Source: Georgenia wutianyii (GTDB lineage Bacteria > Actinomycetota > Actinomycetes > Actinomycetales > Actinomycetaceae). From it: a stretch of 64,000 nucleotides of DNA. The notes under the pieces are model-generated. The model was not told where the DNA came from. It saw only the letters and a list, made by a program, of their open reading frames with translations, and did not search any database. A program made the position numbers and the translations under genes. This document shows, piece by piece, positions 17,791 to 29,035 of the stretch. The stretch is taken from assembly GCF_006349365.1 (NCBI RefSeq), contig NZ_CP040899.1:3038001-3102000 (forward strand), written 5' to 3'. How positions within the stretch are numbered: the first letter of the stretch is position 1; each line of letters starts with the position of its first letter.

Positions 17791-18090
17791 TCAGTTCTTG
17801 AGCAGGTTGACGTCGTCGATGGACGCCGACCGGCGGGTTCGGAAGATGGAGACGACGATCGCCAGGCCGATGACGACCTCGGCGGCCGCGACGAGCATGA
17901 CGAAGAAGGCGAAGACCTCACCGTGGAGGTTGCCGTGCCAGCGCGCGAAGGTGATGAGCGTGAGGTTCGCCGCGTTGAGCATGAGCTCCACACCCATGAG
18001 CGCGATGATGCTGTTGCGGCGCAGGAGCACCGCCATCGCGCCGATGGAGAAGAGGATGCCCGACAGGACGAGGTAGTTGACGAGGGTCAC
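17791..18090 (-). CDS. nuoK: NADH-quinone oxidoreductase subunit K
   Basis: 99 aa, three transmembrane helices. MrpC-like complex I subunit. The conserved acidic residue of helix 2 is in [18 protein letters not shown]. Overlaps nuoJ by 4 nt, consistent with translational coupling. Confidence 0.97.
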   Translation of the reverse strand: MTLVNYLVLSGILFSIGAMAVLLRRNSIIALMGVELMLNAANLTLITFARWHGNLHGEVFAFFVMLVAAAEVVIGLAIVVSIFRTRRSASIDDVNLLKN

Positions 18091-19055
18091 TGCTGGTCCT
18101 CCTGCTCGGCGCGCTTGGTGCCCGTGTCCTCGGTGCTCTGGCTCGTGGGTCGCTCGCCGTCCACGGTGCTCGTGCCCGGGGCCGGGTCGGTGCCCGGCAT
18201 CCCGGCCTCGCCGGACTGGGTGACGCTGCGGGCACCACCGTCACCCGGGTGGGTGCTCGCCGAGGCGGCGAGCTGGGCGGCGAGCTCGGGGCTGACCGAG
18301 GCGATGGAGCGCTGTTGGCCGCGGATGCGCAGCACGCGCGGCACGGACTCCTCGATCGGCTTGCCGTCGGCCCCGAGCGCGGGGACGTCGGCGGCGTTGT
18401 GCCGGGCGTAGACGCCGGGGGCGGGCAGGTTGCGCAGGCGGGTGTCGCCGCTGGCCGCGTAGGCGGCCATCTTCTCCGCCAGCACCTCACGCTGGGTGCG
18501 CTTGGGGCGCAGCCGCTCCGCGCGGGTGAGGACGACGGCGCCGACGGCGGCCGTGACGAGCAGGATGCCGGAGATCTCCACGACGAGGACGTAGTCGGAG
18601 AACAGGAGGCGCGCGACGCCGACGGGGTTGGTGTCCTCGTTGGCGAGCTCGAGGCCGCGCGGGGCGGGCATCGTGGCCCGCAGGGCGACGGCGGCGATGA
18701 GCGCGATGAGGCCGAGGCCTCCGATCGCGGCGATCCACCGCTGGCCCTTGAGCGTCTCGATCACGGAGTCCGAGGCGTCGACGCCGACGAGCATGAGCAC
18801 GAAGAGGAACAGCATCATGATCGCGCCGGTGTAGACGACGATCTGGGCGACGCCGAGGAACAGCGCCTCCTGGACGATGTAGAACCCGGCGAGGGCGATC
18901 ATGACGAACACGACGCACATCGCGGCGTAGACCGCCTTGCGCGCGAACAGCAGGCCGAGGGCCGCGAGCACGGCGAGCGGTGCGACGATCCAGAAGAAGA
19001 CGGTCTCGCCGGTGCTCACCACCCCGGTCTCGGCCAGGCTCATCGGCAGGCTCAT
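18087..19055 (-). CDS. nuoJ: NADH-quinone oxidoreductase subunit J
   Basis: 322 aa. Five transmembrane helices fill roughly the first 180 residues, including the conserved [20 protein letters not shown] segment that carries the pi-bulge helix 3. The remaining 140 residues are hydrophilic, charged and Ser/Thr/Gly-rich, making the protein much longer than enterobacterial NuoJ (about 184 aa). Other actinobacteria also have extended NuoJ, so this is a lineage feature rather than an error. It overlaps nuoI and nuoK by 4 nt each. Confidence 0.95.
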   Translation of the reverse strand: MSLPMSLAETGVVSTGETVFFWIVAPLAVLAALGLLFARKAVYAAMCVVFVMIALAGFYIVQEALFLGVAQIVVYTGAIMMLFLFVLMLVGVDASDSVIETLKGQRWIAAIGGLGLIALIAAVALRATMPAPRGLELANEDTNPVGVARLLFSDYVLVVEISGILLVTAAVGAVVLTRAERLRPKRTQREVLAEKMAAYAASGDTRLRNLPAPGVYARHNAADVPALGADGKPIEESVPRVLRIRGQQRSIASVSPELAAQLAASASTHPGDGGARSVTQSGEAGMPGTDPAPGTSTVDGERPTSQSTEDTGTKRAEQEDQQ

Positions 19056-19777
19056 GCCCGGGCCTCCTTGACGGTGCGGACCGTCTCGAGGCTCGGGTCC
19101 TCGGGACGGCGCTCGCGGACCCACTCGACCTGTGCGTCGGTCGGTCCGCTGATCTCGTTGCGGTAGTAGTCGTCGTCCTCGGTGCCCGCGACCATCGGGT
19201 GGGGCGGGGCGAGCATGCCGGGGGCGAGCGGGGCCAGCAGGTCCTGCTTCTCGTAGATCATGCCCTCGCGCGTGGGACCGGTGAGCTCGTACTCGTTGGT
19301 CATCGTCAGCGCGCGGGTGGGGCAGGCCTCGATGCAGTACCCGCAGAAGATGCAGCGCAGGTAGTTGATCTGGTAGACGCGGCCGTAGCGCTCGCCGGGC
19401 GAGAACTGGGCGTCGGGGCTGTTGTTGCCACCCTGGACGAGGATCGCGTCGGCCGGGCAGGCCCAGGCGCACAGCTCGCAGCCGATGCACTTCTCCAGGC
19501 CGTCGGCGTACCGGTTGAGCTGGTGGCGACCGTGGTAGCGCGGCTGGGTCGGCACCTTCTCGAAGGGGTACTGCTCGGTGACCGTCGGACGGAACATCGA
19601 GGAGAAGGTGACACCGAACCCGGCGACGGGGGCGAGGAGCTCGCCGAGGGCGCCCTTCTCGTCCCGCTCGAACTTCATCGGCAGGGGACGGGCGACCTCG
19701 CCCCGCGCCTTCGACGGCTTGGCCAGCTGCTTGCGCAGCCGCTCCTTGCGCGGCTCGTGATCCTGGCGCTTACTCAT
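19052..19777 (-). CDS. nuoI: NADH-quinone oxidoreductase subunit I (2 x 4Fe-4S ferredoxin subunit)
   Basis: 241 aa, ATG at 19777, overlapping nuoH by 8 nt. Carries clusters N6a and N6b on the peripheral arm. The two ferredoxin motifs are [12 protein letters not shown] and [12 protein letters not shown]. Longer than the E. coli protein (180 aa) because of a basic N-terminal extension ([18 protein letters not shown]) and a charged C-terminal tail. Confidence 0.97.
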   Translation of the reverse strand: MSKRQDHEPRKERLRKQLAKPSKARGEVARPLPMKFERDEKGALGELLAPVAGFGVTFSSMFRPTVTEQYPFEKVPTQPRYHGRHQLNRYADGLEKCIGCELCAWACPADAILVQGGNNSPDAQFSPGERYGRVYQINYLRCIFCGYCIEACPTRALTMTNEYELTGPTREGMIYEKQDLLAPLAPGMLAPPHPMVAGTEDDDYYRNEISGPTDAQVEWVRERRPEDPSLETVRTVKEARA

Positions 19778-21149
19778 CGGTGGCCTCCTGTGCGGGTGCC
19801 GAAATGGTCTGGGTGGCGCCGGGGGCCTGCTGCTCGCGCAGCCTGCGCCGCGGCGAGGGCGGCAGCTGCTGGCCCGGCATCGGGGGCACCGGGTAGCCGC
19901 CGGCGAACGCGTCGAACTCGGAGTCGACGACGACGCCGCCGGTGCCGGTGGCGTCCGCCGGCTCGGGCTCCGGCTCGGGCTTCTTCTCCGGCCAGAGCAG
20001 GGTGACGACGAGGACGACGACGAGGATGCCGGCGAGGACGAAGAGCAGTGTGCGCAGGTCGATGTCACCGAACTGGAGGAGGCCCTGGACGACGGCGACG
20101 GCGACGAGCCACGCGAGCGCGACCGGGATGAGGATCTTCCAGCCGAGGTTCATGAACTGGTCGTAGCGGAAGCGCAGGAGCGTCGCGCGCAGCCAGAACA
20201 TGAAGAACATGACGAGCCAGATCTTGGCGACCATCCACAGCAGCGGCCACCAGCCCTCGTTGAACATGCCGTCGTTGATCGCCGACAGCGGCCACGGGGC
20301 GCGCCAGCCACCGAGGAAGAGCGTGGCGGCGACGGCCGAGACGTTGAGCATGTTCACGTACTCGGCGAGGAAGAACCAGGCGAACTTCATCGAGGAGTAC
20401 TCGACCATGTGGCCGGCGACGAGCTCGCCCTCGGCCTCGGGAAGGTCGAAGGGCAGCCGGTTGACCTCACCGACCATCGACACGAGGTAGACGAGGAACG
20501 CGGGCAGCAGGACGATCGCCCACCACAGCCGGGTCTGGGAGTCGACGATCTGGGAGGTCGACGCCGAGCCGGAGACGAGGAAGACCGAGGCGAGGGACAG
20601 CGCCATCGCCAGCTCGTAGGAGATGACCTGGGCCGAGGAGCGGACCGCGCCGAGCAGCGGGAAGGTCGAGTTGGACGACCAGCCACCCAGGACGATGCCG
20701 TACACGCCGATGGCGGTGATGCCGAGGATGTAGAGCACGGCGACCGAGGAGTCGGCGAGCTGCAGCGGCGTCGTCACCCCGAACATCGAGACCTCGGGCC
20801 CGAACGGGATCACCGCGTAGATCATGAACGCGCACAGCGCGGCGATGAACGGCGCCAGGAGGTAGACGAAGCGGTCCGCGCCCTTGAGGTTGAAGTCCTC
20901 CTTGAGCAGCAGCTTCATCGCGTCGGCGACCGACTGCAACGAGCCGGCGGGGCCGTGGACGTTGGGGCCGGGGCGGGTCTGCATGCGGGCGAGGACCTTG
21001 CGCTCGGCCCAGATGGCGACGAGCACGAAGAGCAGCAGCATGACGATGATCGCCACCGCCTTGATCACCCAGATCCACCAGGTGTCGTTGCTGAAGTCGG
21101 CGGACGGGCCGGCCGACGGGTCGCTGATGACCATGGGCGCGAAGATCAT
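19770..21149 (-). CDS. nuoH: NADH-quinone oxidoreductase subunit H
   Basis: 459 aa membrane subunit that forms the quinone chamber with NuoB and NuoD. It has [23 protein letters not shown] in the first loop and [30 protein letters not shown], the conserved acidic loop. After the last core helix there is a further hydrophobic segment ([19 protein letters not shown]) and a 65-residue Pro/Glu-rich tail. Overlaps nuoG by 4 nt. Confidence 0.97.
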   Translation of the reverse strand: MIFAPMVISDPSAGPSADFSNDTWWIWVIKAVAIIVMLLLFVLVAIWAERKVLARMQTRPGPNVHGPAGSLQSVADAMKLLLKEDFNLKGADRFVYLLAPFIAALCAFMIYAVIPFGPEVSMFGVTTPLQLADSSVAVLYILGITAIGVYGIVLGGWSSNSTFPLLGAVRSSAQVISYELAMALSLASVFLVSGSASTSQIVDSQTRLWWAIVLLPAFLVYLVSMVGEVNRLPFDLPEAEGELVAGHMVEYSSMKFAWFFLAEYVNMLNVSAVAATLFLGGWRAPWPLSAINDGMFNEGWWPLLWMVAKIWLVMFFMFWLRATLLRFRYDQFMNLGWKILIPVALAWLVAVAVVQGLLQFGDIDLRTLLFVLAGILVVVLVVTLLWPEKKPEPEPEPADATGTGGVVVDSEFDAFAGGYPVPPMPGQQLPPSPRRRLREQQAPGATQTISAPAQEATDE

Positions 21150-23770
21150 CGCGTCACCTCCAGGTCGACGATGGTGCCGGCGCCCGCGCCGAGCATCTCG
21201 TGCACGTGGGACCCCGGGGAGTTCTCCGGGAGCCAGACGACGTCATCGGGCATCGTCGTGACGGCCAGCGGCAGGGTGATGCTACCGGCCGGGCCACGGA
21301 CGGTGACCGCGGTCCCGTCGGTGGCGCCGAGCTCGGCGGCGCGCGCCGCCGAGAGGCGGACGACCGGGCGCTGGGCGGTGCCGGCGAGGTGCGGCTCGCC
21401 GTCCTGCCCGCGACCGTCGTCGAGCATGAGCTTCCAGGTGGCGAGGACCGCCTGTCCCGGGCCGGCGACCGGCGCGGCGCCGGCCTCGGCCGGCACGGGG
21501 GCCGGGGCCTGGGACGGCTGCCAGCCGGCGAGCTCGCCGATCTGCGCGTGGACCTCGGCGAGGGTGGCGGACCCGAGGGTCACCCCGAGCTCGGCGGCGA
21601 GGCCGTCGAGGACCCGGTGGTCGCTGAGGTGGTGGGAGACGAGCACCTGCCCGAAGGGCCGGCGGCGACCCTCCCAGTTGACGAAGGTGCCCCCCTTCTC
21701 CACGGGCGGGGCGACGGGCAGGACGACGTCGGCGTGGTCGGTGACCTCGCTGCGGCGCACCTCGAGCTGGACGACGAACCCGGCGGCGGCCAGGGCCCGG
21801 CGCGCGAGCGCGGGGTCGGGCAGGTCGCGCACGTCGACGCCGCCGACGAGGAGCCCACCGAGCTGTCCGGCGGCCGCGGCCTCGAGGATCGCGGGCAGGT
21901 CGCGGCCGACCTCGGCGGGCAGGCGGTCCACGCCCCAGGCGGCCGCGGCGTCGACGCGGGCCTCGGCGTCGGTGACCTGCCGGCCGCCGGGCAGCAGCCC
22001 GGGCAGCAGGCCGGCCTCGACGGCGCCGCGCTCACCGGCGCGCCGCGGCACCCAGGCCACCCGCGCCCCGGTGCGGTCGGCGAGCCGCTCGACGGCGCTG
22101 AGCGTGCCGGGCAGCGCCGCGGCCCGCTCGCCGACGAGGATGGCCGAGCCCGGCGCGGCCAGCGCCTGGGCGATCGCAGCGTGGGCGACCTCGCCGGAGT
22201 CCGGGGTGATGGCGTCCAGGACGCCCGGCTCGGAGCCGGGGGCCGTCGGGAGCAGCGAGGCGCGCAGCTTGGTCGTGCCGCGGGTGGCGAAGGGCGCGAT
22301 CGTCGAGACGGCGACCGTCCCGGCGAGCATCCCCTTGCGCAGCCGCAGGAAGATCGTGCCGCACTCCTCCTCCGGCTCCAGGGCGACGAGGAGGACGTGG
22401 CCGGCCTGCTCCAGCCCGGAGTAGGTGACGTCCATCGACCCGGCGGCGACGCGGCGGGCGAGGAAGTCGGCCTCCTCGGCGGAGGACGGGCGGGCGCGGT
22501 GGTCGACGTCGTTCGTGCGGAGAACCGCGCGGGCGAAGCGCGACCAGGCGTAGGAGTCCTCGAGGGTGAGGCGGCCACCGGGCAGGACACCCACGCCGCC
22601 GGCCTCGCGGGCCTGCTCGAGGCCGCGGGCCGCAAGGTGCAGGGCCTCGGACCAGCTGGTCTCGACGAGCTCGCCGGTCTCCTCGTCCCGCACGAGCGGG
22701 TACTCGAGGCGGTCGGGGGCGGTCTGCCACGCGAAGGCGAAGCGGTCCTTGTCGGTGATCCACTCCTCGTTGACCTGAGGGTCGTCGCCCGCGAGGCGGC
22801 GCACGACGACGCCGCGGCGGTGGTCCACGCGGATGGCCGAGCCGCTCGCGTCGTGCTCGGAGACCGAGTCCGTCGACACGAGGTCGAAGGGCCGCGAGCG
22901 GAAGCGGTAGGTGGCCGAGGTGAGCGCGCCGACCGGGCAGATCTGGATCGTGTTGCCCGAGAAGTAGGAGGAGAACGGGCGACCGGTGGTGTCGGTCTCG
23001 GCGACGCCGATCGGGCCGGCGGACAGGCCGACCTCGATCCCCGGCTCGCCCTGGACGGGGCCGCTGAGGCCGTCGTCGGTCACCCGCGGGGCGTGCCCGC
23101 CGGCGTAGGCGAAGTCGAGGACGTCGGCGTCGAAGGTGCCGACCTGCGAGCCGTGGGTCGCGTGGACCTCCCGGCCGGGGGTGCCGCCGCCGCGACCCTG
23201 GAGCGCGATGAACGGGTCACCGGCGATCTGGTCGGAGAAGCGGGTGCAGCGCTGGCACAGGATGCAGCGGTCGCGGTCGAGGAGGATCTCGCTGGAGATC
23301 TTCAGCGGCTTGGGGAAGGTCCGCTTGATGTCGACGAACCGGGTGGTGGCCCGGCCGTTGCTCATCGCCTGGTTCTGCAACGGGCACTCCCCGCCCTTGT
23401 CGCAGACGGGGCAGTCGAGCGGGTGGTTGACGAGGAGGAACTCGATCATCCCGTGCTGCGCCTTGTCGGCGACGGCGGAGGTGTGCTGGGTCGCGACGAC
23501 CATCCCGGGCGTGGCCTCGAGCGTGCAGGAGGCCTGCGGCTTGGGCATGGCCCGCAGGTTGCCCTCGCGGTCGGGCATGGAGACCTCGACGAGGCACTGC
23601 CGGCAGGCGCCGGCGGGCTTGAGCAGCGGGTGGTCGCAGAACCGGGGGATCTGGATGCCCACCTGCTCGGCAGCCCGGATGACCAGCGTGCCCTTGGGGA
23701 CATCGACCTCGACGCCGTCGATCGTGACGGTGAGGAGCTCCTCCTCGACCTTCGCGGGGGTCGTCGTCAT
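21146..23770 (-). CDS. nuoG: NADH-quinone oxidoreductase subunit G
   Basis: 874 aa peripheral subunit. Order of clusters: N-terminal 2Fe-2S domain ([19 protein letters not shown]), His/Cys 4Fe-4S motif ([17 protein letters not shown]), then [17 protein letters not shown] molybdopterin oxidoreductase-like domain without cofactor residues fills the rest. ATG at 23770 overlaps the nuoF stop. Length is normal for actinobacteria. Confidence 0.96.
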   Translation of the reverse strand: MTTTPAKVEEELLTVTIDGVEVDVPKGTLVIRAAEQVGIQIPRFCDHPLLKPAGACRQCLVEVSMPDREGNLRAMPKPQASCTLEATPGMVVATQHTSAVADKAQHGMIEFLLVNHPLDCPVCDKGGECPLQNQAMSNGRATTRFVDIKRTFPKPLKISSEILLDRDRCILCQRCTRFSDQIAGDPFIALQGRGGGTPGREVHATHGSQVGTFDADVLDFAYAGGHAPRVTDDGLSGPVQGEPGIEVGLSAGPIGVAETDTTGRPFSSYFSGNTIQICPVGALTSATYRFRSRPFDLVSTDSVSEHDASGSAIRVDHRRGVVVRRLAGDDPQVNEEWITDKDRFAFAWQTAPDRLEYPLVRDEETGELVETSWSEALHLAARGLEQAREAGGVGVLPGGRLTLEDSYAWSRFARAVLRTNDVDHRARPSSAEEADFLARRVAAGSMDVTYSGLEQAGHVLLVALEPEEECGTIFLRLRKGMLAGTVAVSTIAPFATRGTTKLRASLLPTAPGSEPGVLDAITPDSGEVAHAAIAQALAAPGSAILVGERAAALPGTLSAVERLADRTGARVAWVPRRAGERGAVEAGLLPGLLPGGRQVTDAEARVDAAAAWGVDRLPAEVGRDLPAILEAAAAGQLGGLLVGGVDVRDLPDPALARRALAAAGFVVQLEVRRSEVTDHADVVLPVAPPVEKGGTFVNWEGRRRPFGQVLVSHHLSDHRVLDGLAAELGVTLGSATLAEVHAQIGELAGWQPSQAPAPVPAEAGAAPVAGPGQAVLATWKLMLDDGRGQDGEPHLAGTAQRPVVRLSAARAAELGATDGTAVTVRGPAGSITLPLAVTTMPDDVVWLPENSPGSHVHEMLGAGAGTIVDLEVTR

Positions 23771-25083
23771 CGGGCACCTACTTCGGAGAACAGGGCGGAA
23801 GCCTCGTACGGGAACAGCTCGCTGGCCGGGGTGTGGGTCCCGGCCTCGAACTCGGCGCGGAAGTGCTTGATCCCGCTCTGGATCGGGACCGCCGAGGCGT
23901 CACCGAGCGCGCAGAACGAGCGGCCGGCGATGTTGGCGGAGACGTCGAGCAGGAGGTCGATGTCGCTGGGCAGGCCCTTGCCGGCCTCGAGCCGGTGCAT
24001 GACCTGCTTCATCCAGTACGTGCCCTCGCGGCAGGGGGTGCACTTGCCGCAGGACTCGTGCTGGTAGAAGTCGGTCCAGCGGGAGACGACCCGGACGACC
24101 GACACGGTCTCGTCGAAGACCATGAGCGACCGGGTACCGAGCATCGAACCCGCTGCCCCGACCGAGTCGTAGTCGAGGGGCACGTCGAGGTGCTCCTCGG
24201 TGAGGATCGGCGTGGAGGAGCCACCGGGCACCCAGAACTTCAGGCGGTGCCCGGCCCGGACGCCGCCGGCCATGTCGAGCAGCTCGCGCATGGTGATGCC
24301 GAGCGGCGCCTCGTACTGGCCGGGCCGGGTGACGTGGCCGGACAGGGAGAAGAACCCGTGGCCGGCCGACTTCTCGGTGCCCATCGAGGTGAACCACTCC
24401 GCTCCCCCGCGGATGATCGTGGGGACGGAGGCGACGGACTCGACGTTGTTGACGACCGTCGGGCGCGCGTACAGGCCGGCGACCGCCGGGAACGGGGGCT
24501 TGAGCCGTGGCTGGCCGCGCCGGCCCTCGAGGGAGTCGAGCAGCGCCGTCTCCTCACCGCAGATGTAGGCGCCGGCGCCGGCGTGCACGGTGATCTCGAG
24601 GTCGTAGTCGCCGTTGGGGCCCAGCCCCTTGCCGATGAGCCCGGCCTCGCGGGCCTCGCGGACCGCCGCGAGGAGGCGGCGGTAGACGTGGACGACCTCG
24701 CCGCGCAGGTAGATGAACGCGTGGTGCCCGCCGATCGCGTAGGACGTGATCGCCACGCCCTCGATGAGGGCGTGCGGGTTGGCCATCATGAGCGGGATGT
24801 CCTTGCAGGCACCCGGCTCGGACTCGTCCGCGTTGACCACGAGGTACCGCGGTCCGCCGTCGGCCGGGGGCAGGAAGGACCACTTGAGGCCCGTCGGGAA
24901 GCCCGCGCCGCCGCGGCCGCGCAGCCCGGAGGCCTTGACGGTGTCGACGATGTCGGCCGGGGCCATGGTGAAGGCCTTGGCCAGGCCCTCGTACCCGCCA
25001 CGGGAGCGGTAGGTGTCCAGCGTCCAGGAGCGCTCGGCGTCCCAGGGGTCGGACAGGACCGGCGTCAGCTGCGTCGTGCTCAC
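23767..25083 (-). CDS. nuoF: NADH-quinone oxidoreductase subunit F (NADH- and FMN-binding)
   Basis: 438 aa. Entry point of NADH electrons. The Gly-rich NADH/FMN motif [16 protein letters not shown] lies near residues 54-69, and the N3 cluster motif [12 protein letters not shown] near 345, followed by the distal cysteine in RSFCALGDA. Overlaps nuoE and nuoG by 4 nt each. Confidence 0.97.
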   Translation of the reverse strand: MSTTQLTPVLSDPWDAERSWTLDTYRSRGGYEGLAKAFTMAPADIVDTVKASGLRGRGGAGFPTGLKWSFLPPADGGPRYLVVNADESEPGACKDIPLMMANPHALIEGVAITSYAIGGHHAFIYLRGEVVHVYRRLLAAVREAREAGLIGKGLGPNGDYDLEITVHAGAGAYICGEETALLDSLEGRRGQPRLKPPFPAVAGLYARPTVVNNVESVASVPTIIRGGAEWFTSMGTEKSAGHGFFSLSGHVTRPGQYEAPLGITMRELLDMAGGVRAGHRLKFWVPGGSSTPILTEEHLDVPLDYDSVGAAGSMLGTRSLMVFDETVSVVRVVSRWTDFYQHESCGKCTPCREGTYWMKQVMHRLEAGKGLPSDIDLLLDVSANIAGRSFCALGDASAVPIQSGIKHFRAEFEAGTHTPASELFPYEASALFSEVGAR

Positions 25084-25898
25084 TGCTTGCCCTCCTCGGC
25101 CGTGGCGCCCTCGCCGGCGGGGCCACGCTTGCCCGCCGGGTCGGAGTCGTCAGGGGTGGTCGGCGGCCGTTCGGCGCTGCCGTAGGGGTCGGGGACGTCT
25201 CCGGTGGTGCCGGACGCGTCACCGTCCGAGCTGTCCAGCGAGGGCGCGCGCCAGCCGTGCTCACGCGCGATCGACAGGCCGGCGAGCGTCGCGGGGCCCG
25301 CGGCGGGTCCCTCGTCGGCGCGTCCGTCCTCGAAGCCGGCGAGCACGTGGGAGATCTCCTTGAACGTGCCGACGGTGGCGGCGCCACGGGTCGGGGTGAC
25401 CGGGCGCCCGGCGCGCAGCTGGTCGACGAGCTCGACCGCCGACGTCGGGGTCTGGTTGTCGAAGAACTCCCAGTTGACGACGATCACCGGCGCGTAGTCG
25501 CACGCCGCGTTGCACTCGACCTGCTCGAGGGTGATCTTGCCGTCCTCGGTGGTCTCGTCGTGCCCGATGCCCAGGTGCTCCGAGACACGCTCGTAGATGA
25601 GGTCGCCACCCATGACCGCGCACAGCGCGTTCGTGCACACCCCGACGGTGTACTCACCGTTGGGGTGGCGCTTGTACTGGGTGTAGAACGTCGCGACCGC
25701 GGAGACCTCGGCCCGGGTGAGGCCCAGGACGTCGGCGCACAGCGCGATGCCGCGGGCGCTGACGTACCCGTCCTCGGACTGGACGAGGTGGAGCATCGGC
25801 AGGAGCGCGGAGCGCGCCTGCGGGTAGCGGGAGATGATCTGCGCGGCCTCGCCGCGCAGCCTCTCCTCCGCCTCGGGTGCGTAAGCGGTGACGCTCAT
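25080..25898 (-). CDS. nuoE: NADH-quinone oxidoreductase subunit E (2Fe-2S)
   Basis: 272 aa. Thioredoxin-like 2Fe-2S subunit (cluster N1a): the ligands lie in VCTNALCAVMGG and VECNAACDYAPVI. The catalytic core ends near residue 190. The last 80 residues are low-complexity (Asp/Ser/Pro/Gly) and are not needed for the family fold. It shares a TGATG overlap with nuoD. Confidence 0.95.
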   Translation of the reverse strand: MSVTAYAPEAEERLRGEAAQIISRYPQARSALLPMLHLVQSEDGYVSARGIALCADVLGLTRAEVSAVATFYTQYKRHPNGEYTVGVCTNALCAVMGGDLIYERVSEHLGIGHDETTEDGKITLEQVECNAACDYAPVIVVNWEFFDNQTPTSAVELVDQLRAGRPVTPTRGAATVGTFKEISHVLAGFEDGRADEGPAAGPATLAGLSIAREHGWRAPSLDSSDGDASGTTGDVPDPYGSAERPPTTPDDSDPAGKRGPAGEGATAEEGKQ

Positions 25899-27235
25899 CA
25901 GCGGTCCACCCCTCCCAGGACAGGGTCGAGCGAGGCGAGCGTGACGACGACGTCGGCCAGCTGGCCGCCCTCGCTCATGATCGACATCGACTGCAGGTTC
26001 GAGAACGACGGGTCACGGAAGTGGGCCCGGTAGGGGCGGGTGCCGCCGTCGGACACGAGGTGCACGCCCATGACGCCCTTGGCGTGCTCGATGGTCTGGT
26101 ACACCTGCCCGGCCGGGACCCGGAAGCCCTCGGTGACGAGCTTGAAGTGGTGGATGAGCGACTCCATCGAGGTGCCCATGATCTCGCGGATGTGGTCCAG
26201 CGAGTTGCCCTGGCCGTCGCTGCCGATCGACAGCTGCGCGGGCCACGCGACCTTCTTGTCGGCGACCATGACGGGGCCGGGGGTCGCGTCGAGCCGGTCG
26301 AGGACCTGGTAGACGATCTTCATGGACTCGTAGCACTCGGCCCAGCGGACCTTGACGCGAGCCATGGCGTCGGACGCCGTCTCGGTGATGACGTCGAAGT
26401 CGTAGGTCTCGTAACCGCAGTACGGGGAGACCTTGCGCAGGTCGAGCGGGTAGCCGGCGGCGCGCAGGCACGGCCCGGTGAGGCCCAGGGCGAGCGCGGC
26501 GGACAGCGAGATGTACCCGACGTCCTCGTGACGCGCCTTGTAGATCGGGTTCGCCATCGTGAGGTCCTGCAGCTCACCGATGTCCCGGCGGACGTTGGGG
26601 AGCAGACGGCGGACCATCTCGGTGGTGTCGGCCGGGATGTCCTGCGCGACGCCGCCGGGGCGGATGTAGGCGTGGTTCATCCGCAGGCCGGTGATGTGCT
26701 CGAAGATCCGCAGGATCTCCTCGCGGGCGCGGAAGCCGATGGTCATCATCGTCGTCGCGCCGAGCTCGTTGCCGGCGGTGCAGATGGCGACGAGGTGGGA
26801 GGCGATCCGGTTGAGCTCCATGAGCAGGACCCGGATGAGCGTGGCGCGCTCGGGCACCTCGTCGGTGATGCCGAGCAGCTTCTCCACCGCGAGGCAGTAG
26901 GGCACCTCCTGGAAGAAGGGGGCGACGTAGTCCATGCGGGTGCAGAACGTCACGCCCTGGGTCCAGGTGCGGTACTCCATGTTCTTCTCGATACCCGTGT
27001 GCAGGTACCCGGTGCCGACGCGCAGCTCGTTGACCGTCTCACCCTCGATGTCGAGGATGAGACGCAGGACCCCGTGGGTCGAGGGGTGCACCGGGCCCAT
27101 GTTGACGACGATCCGCTCCTCGCCGAGGCGCTCGGCCTCGGCGGCGATCGATGCCCAGTCCCCGCCCTCGGCGGTGAACTCCGGGCCGGTGTGGGAGTCG
27201 AGCGCAGGCCCCGTGGCGTGCAGGTTCGTGGCCAT
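25898..27235 (-). CDS. nuoD: NADH-quinone oxidoreductase subunit D
   Basis: 445 aa, ATG at 27235. 49-kDa subunit related to the large subunit of NiFe hydrogenases, forming part of the quinone site. It has [22 protein letters not shown] near residue 45, [15 protein letters not shown], and a C-terminal half with [12 protein letters not shown] and DPVLGGVDR. An in-frame extension upstream reads through nuoC in the wrong frame and is rejected. Overlaps nuoC and nuoE by 1 nt (TGATG). Confidence 0.97.
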   Translation of the reverse strand: MATNLHATGPALDSHTGPEFTAEGGDWASIAAEAERLGEERIVVNMGPVHPSTHGVLRLILDIEGETVNELRVGTGYLHTGIEKNMEYRTWTQGVTFCTRMDYVAPFFQEVPYCLAVEKLLGITDEVPERATLIRVLLMELNRIASHLVAICTAGNELGATTMMTIGFRAREEILRIFEHITGLRMNHAYIRPGGVAQDIPADTTEMVRRLLPNVRRDIGELQDLTMANPIYKARHEDVGYISLSAALALGLTGPCLRAAGYPLDLRKVSPYCGYETYDFDVITETASDAMARVKVRWAECYESMKIVYQVLDRLDATPGPVMVADKKVAWPAQLSIGSDGQGNSLDHIREIMGTSMESLIHHFKLVTEGFRVPAGQVYQTIEHAKGVMGVHLVSDGGTRPYRAHFRDPSFSNLQSMSIMSEGGQLADVVVTLASLDPVLGGVDR

Positions 27236-28041
27236 CAGCTGTAAGACCTCCGGGTGTCGGGCGGCGGGACGGTCGCACCCTTGTACTCGACCGGGATCCC
27301 GCCGAGCGGGTAGTCCTTGCGCTGCGGGTGACCGACCCAGTCGTCGGGGAGCGCGGTGCGCGCGAGGGAGGGGTGACCGTCGAAGACGATGCCGATGAGG
27401 TCCCAGGTCTCGCGCTCGTGCCAGTCGTTGCCCGGGTAGACGTCCACGAGGGTGGGCACGTGCGGGTCGGCGTCGGGGCAGGTGACCTCGATGCGCAGCT
27501 GGCGGCTGTGGGTCAGCGAGAGGAGGTGGTAGACGGCGTGCAGCTCGCGGTCGACGTCGTTGGGGAAGTGGACGCCGGAGACGCCCAGGCACAGCTCGAA
27601 GCGCAGGTCCTGGTCGTCGCGCAGCCACTGGGCGACGCGGCGCAGGTGCTCGCGGGAGAGGAAGATCGTGAGCTCACCGCGGTCGACGACGACCTTCTCG
27701 ATCGCGGCGTCGGGGTCGATGCCCTCCCCCTCGAGCAGCTCGACGAGGACGTCGACGACCTCGTCGAACCAGCCGCCGTAGGGACGCTCGGAGGCCGGCG
27801 GCATCGCCACGGGGCTCACCAGCCCGCCGAAGCCGGAGGTGTCGCCCGAGCCGTGCACGCCGAACATCCCGCGGCGCACGTCGACGACCTCGAGCTGGGT
27901 ACGCCCGCCACGCGGCCCGGCGGGCACGTTCTGGCCACCCGCCTCGAGGGCGGCAGAGGTCGTCGACTGCGCGCCGACCTCCCCGGTCCCCGGCTTGACG
28001 GTGTCGGCCGCGGACTTCTTCTCGTCGTCGCGCTCGCTCAC
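27235..28041 (-). CDS. nuoC: NADH-quinone oxidoreductase subunit C
   Basis: 268 aa. 30-kDa subunit, with the signature [20 protein letters not shown] and [13 protein letters not shown] near the C-terminus. The first 50 residues are low-complexity and not conserved. NuoC and NuoD are separate genes here, unlike the fused NuoCD of E. coli. Confidence 0.96.
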   Translation of the reverse strand: MSERDDEKKSAADTVKPGTGEVGAQSTTSAALEAGGQNVPAGPRGGRTQLEVVDVRRGMFGVHGSGDTSGFGGLVSPVAMPPASERPYGGWFDEVVDVLVELLEGEGIDPDAAIEKVVVDRGELTIFLSREHLRRVAQWLRDDQDLRFELCLGVSGVHFPNDVDRELHAVYHLLSLTHSRQLRIEVTCPDADPHVPTLVDVYPGNDWHERETWDLIGIVFDGHPSLARTALPDDWVGHPQRKDYPLGGIPVEYKGATVPPPDTRRSYS

Positions 28042-28592
28042 GCCAGCAGCCCCTTCATCTGGTGGGTGGGGGTCGCCGCGAGGGCGGCCTGCTCGGCGGC
28101 CCGCGCTGCGGCCTCACGGTTGACGCCCAGCGGCTCGTTCCGGACCTGGTCGTGCAGCGCCATGATCGCGTTGATGAGCATCTCGGGCCGCGGCGGGCAG
28201 CCGGGCAGGTAGATGTCGACCGGGACGAGGTGGTCCACGCCCTGGATCACGGCGTAGTTGTTGAACATGCCGCCGCTCGAGGCGCACACGCCCATGGAGA
28301 TGACCCACTTGGGCTCGGCCATCTGGTCGTAGATCTGCCGCACGACCGGGGCCATCTTCTGGCTCACCCGGCCCGAGACGATCATGAGGTCGGCGTGGCG
28401 CGGGGAGGCCCGGAAGACCTCCATGCCGAAGCGCGAGATGTCGAAGCGCGGGGTGCCGGCCGCCATCATCTCGATGGCGCAACAGGCCAGGCCCATGGTG
28501 ACGGGCCACATCGAGGACTTGCGTGCCAGCCCGACGGCCTTCTCGACCGTGGTGAGCAGGAACCCTGCGGGGAGCTTCTCTTCCAGACCCAT
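28038..28592 (-). CDS. nuoB: NADH-quinone oxidoreductase subunit B (cluster N2)
   Basis: 184 aa. Carries the terminal 4Fe-4S cluster N2 that reduces menaquinone. The ligands are the tandem cysteines in [10 protein letters not shown], the cysteine of VCASSGG and the one in PGCPPRPE. Gap of 10 nt from nuoA and 4-nt overlap with nuoC. Confidence 0.97.
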   Translation of the reverse strand: MGLEEKLPAGFLLTTVEKAVGLARKSSMWPVTMGLACCAIEMMAAGTPRFDISRFGMEVFRASPRHADLMIVSGRVSQKMAPVVRQIYDQMAEPKWVISMGVCASSGGMFNNYAVIQGVDHLVPVDIYLPGCPPRPEMLINAIMALHDQVRNEPLGVNREAAARAAEQAALAATPTHQMKGLLA

Positions 28593-28602
28593 GTTGTCCT
28601 CC

Positions 28603-28962
28603 TCAGTCCCACTCCAGCGCGCCGCGCCGCCACTCGTAGATGAAGGGCACGGTGATGATGGCGATGAACGCGAGCGCGGCCACGAGGCCGAAGGTCGCGA
28701 GCTCGGTGAAGGCGATCGCCCACGGCACGAGGAAGATCACCTCGACGTCGAAGACGATGAACGTCATCGCCACGAGGTAGTACTTGATCGGGAAACGGCC
28801 TGCCGCTGCGGCGCGGGGCGTCGCCTCGACGCCGCACTCGTAGTTCGCGACCTTGACCCGGTTGTAGCGCCGGGGGCCGATGACCGCGCTCGCCGCGAGG
28901 CCCCCGATCGCGAGCAGTGCGGAGACCGCTCCCATGATGAGGATCGGGACGAAGGGGTTCAT
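28603..28962 (-). CDS. nuoA: NADH-quinone oxidoreductase subunit A
   Basis: 119 aa with three transmembrane helices. It contains [23 protein letters not shown] and [12 protein letters not shown], the conserved loop that contacts NuoB/NuoD. GGAGG lies 5 nt before the ATG. First gene of the nuo set. The preceding 73 bp to the menJ stop hold no terminator, so menJ and nuo may share a message. Confidence 0.97.
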   Translation of the reverse strand: MNPFVPILIMGAVSALLAIGGLAASAVIGPRRYNRVKVANYECGVEATPRAAAAGRFPIKYYLVAMTFIVFDVEVIFLVPWAIAFTELATFGLVAALAFIAIITVPFIYEWRRGALEWD

Positions 28963-29035
28963 CGTGCCTCCGTTGCTGCTCGGCGCGCCGTGTGCGCGGT
29001 GACCTGCCGGCCGTTGTCGTGTCCGTGTCGTGTGC

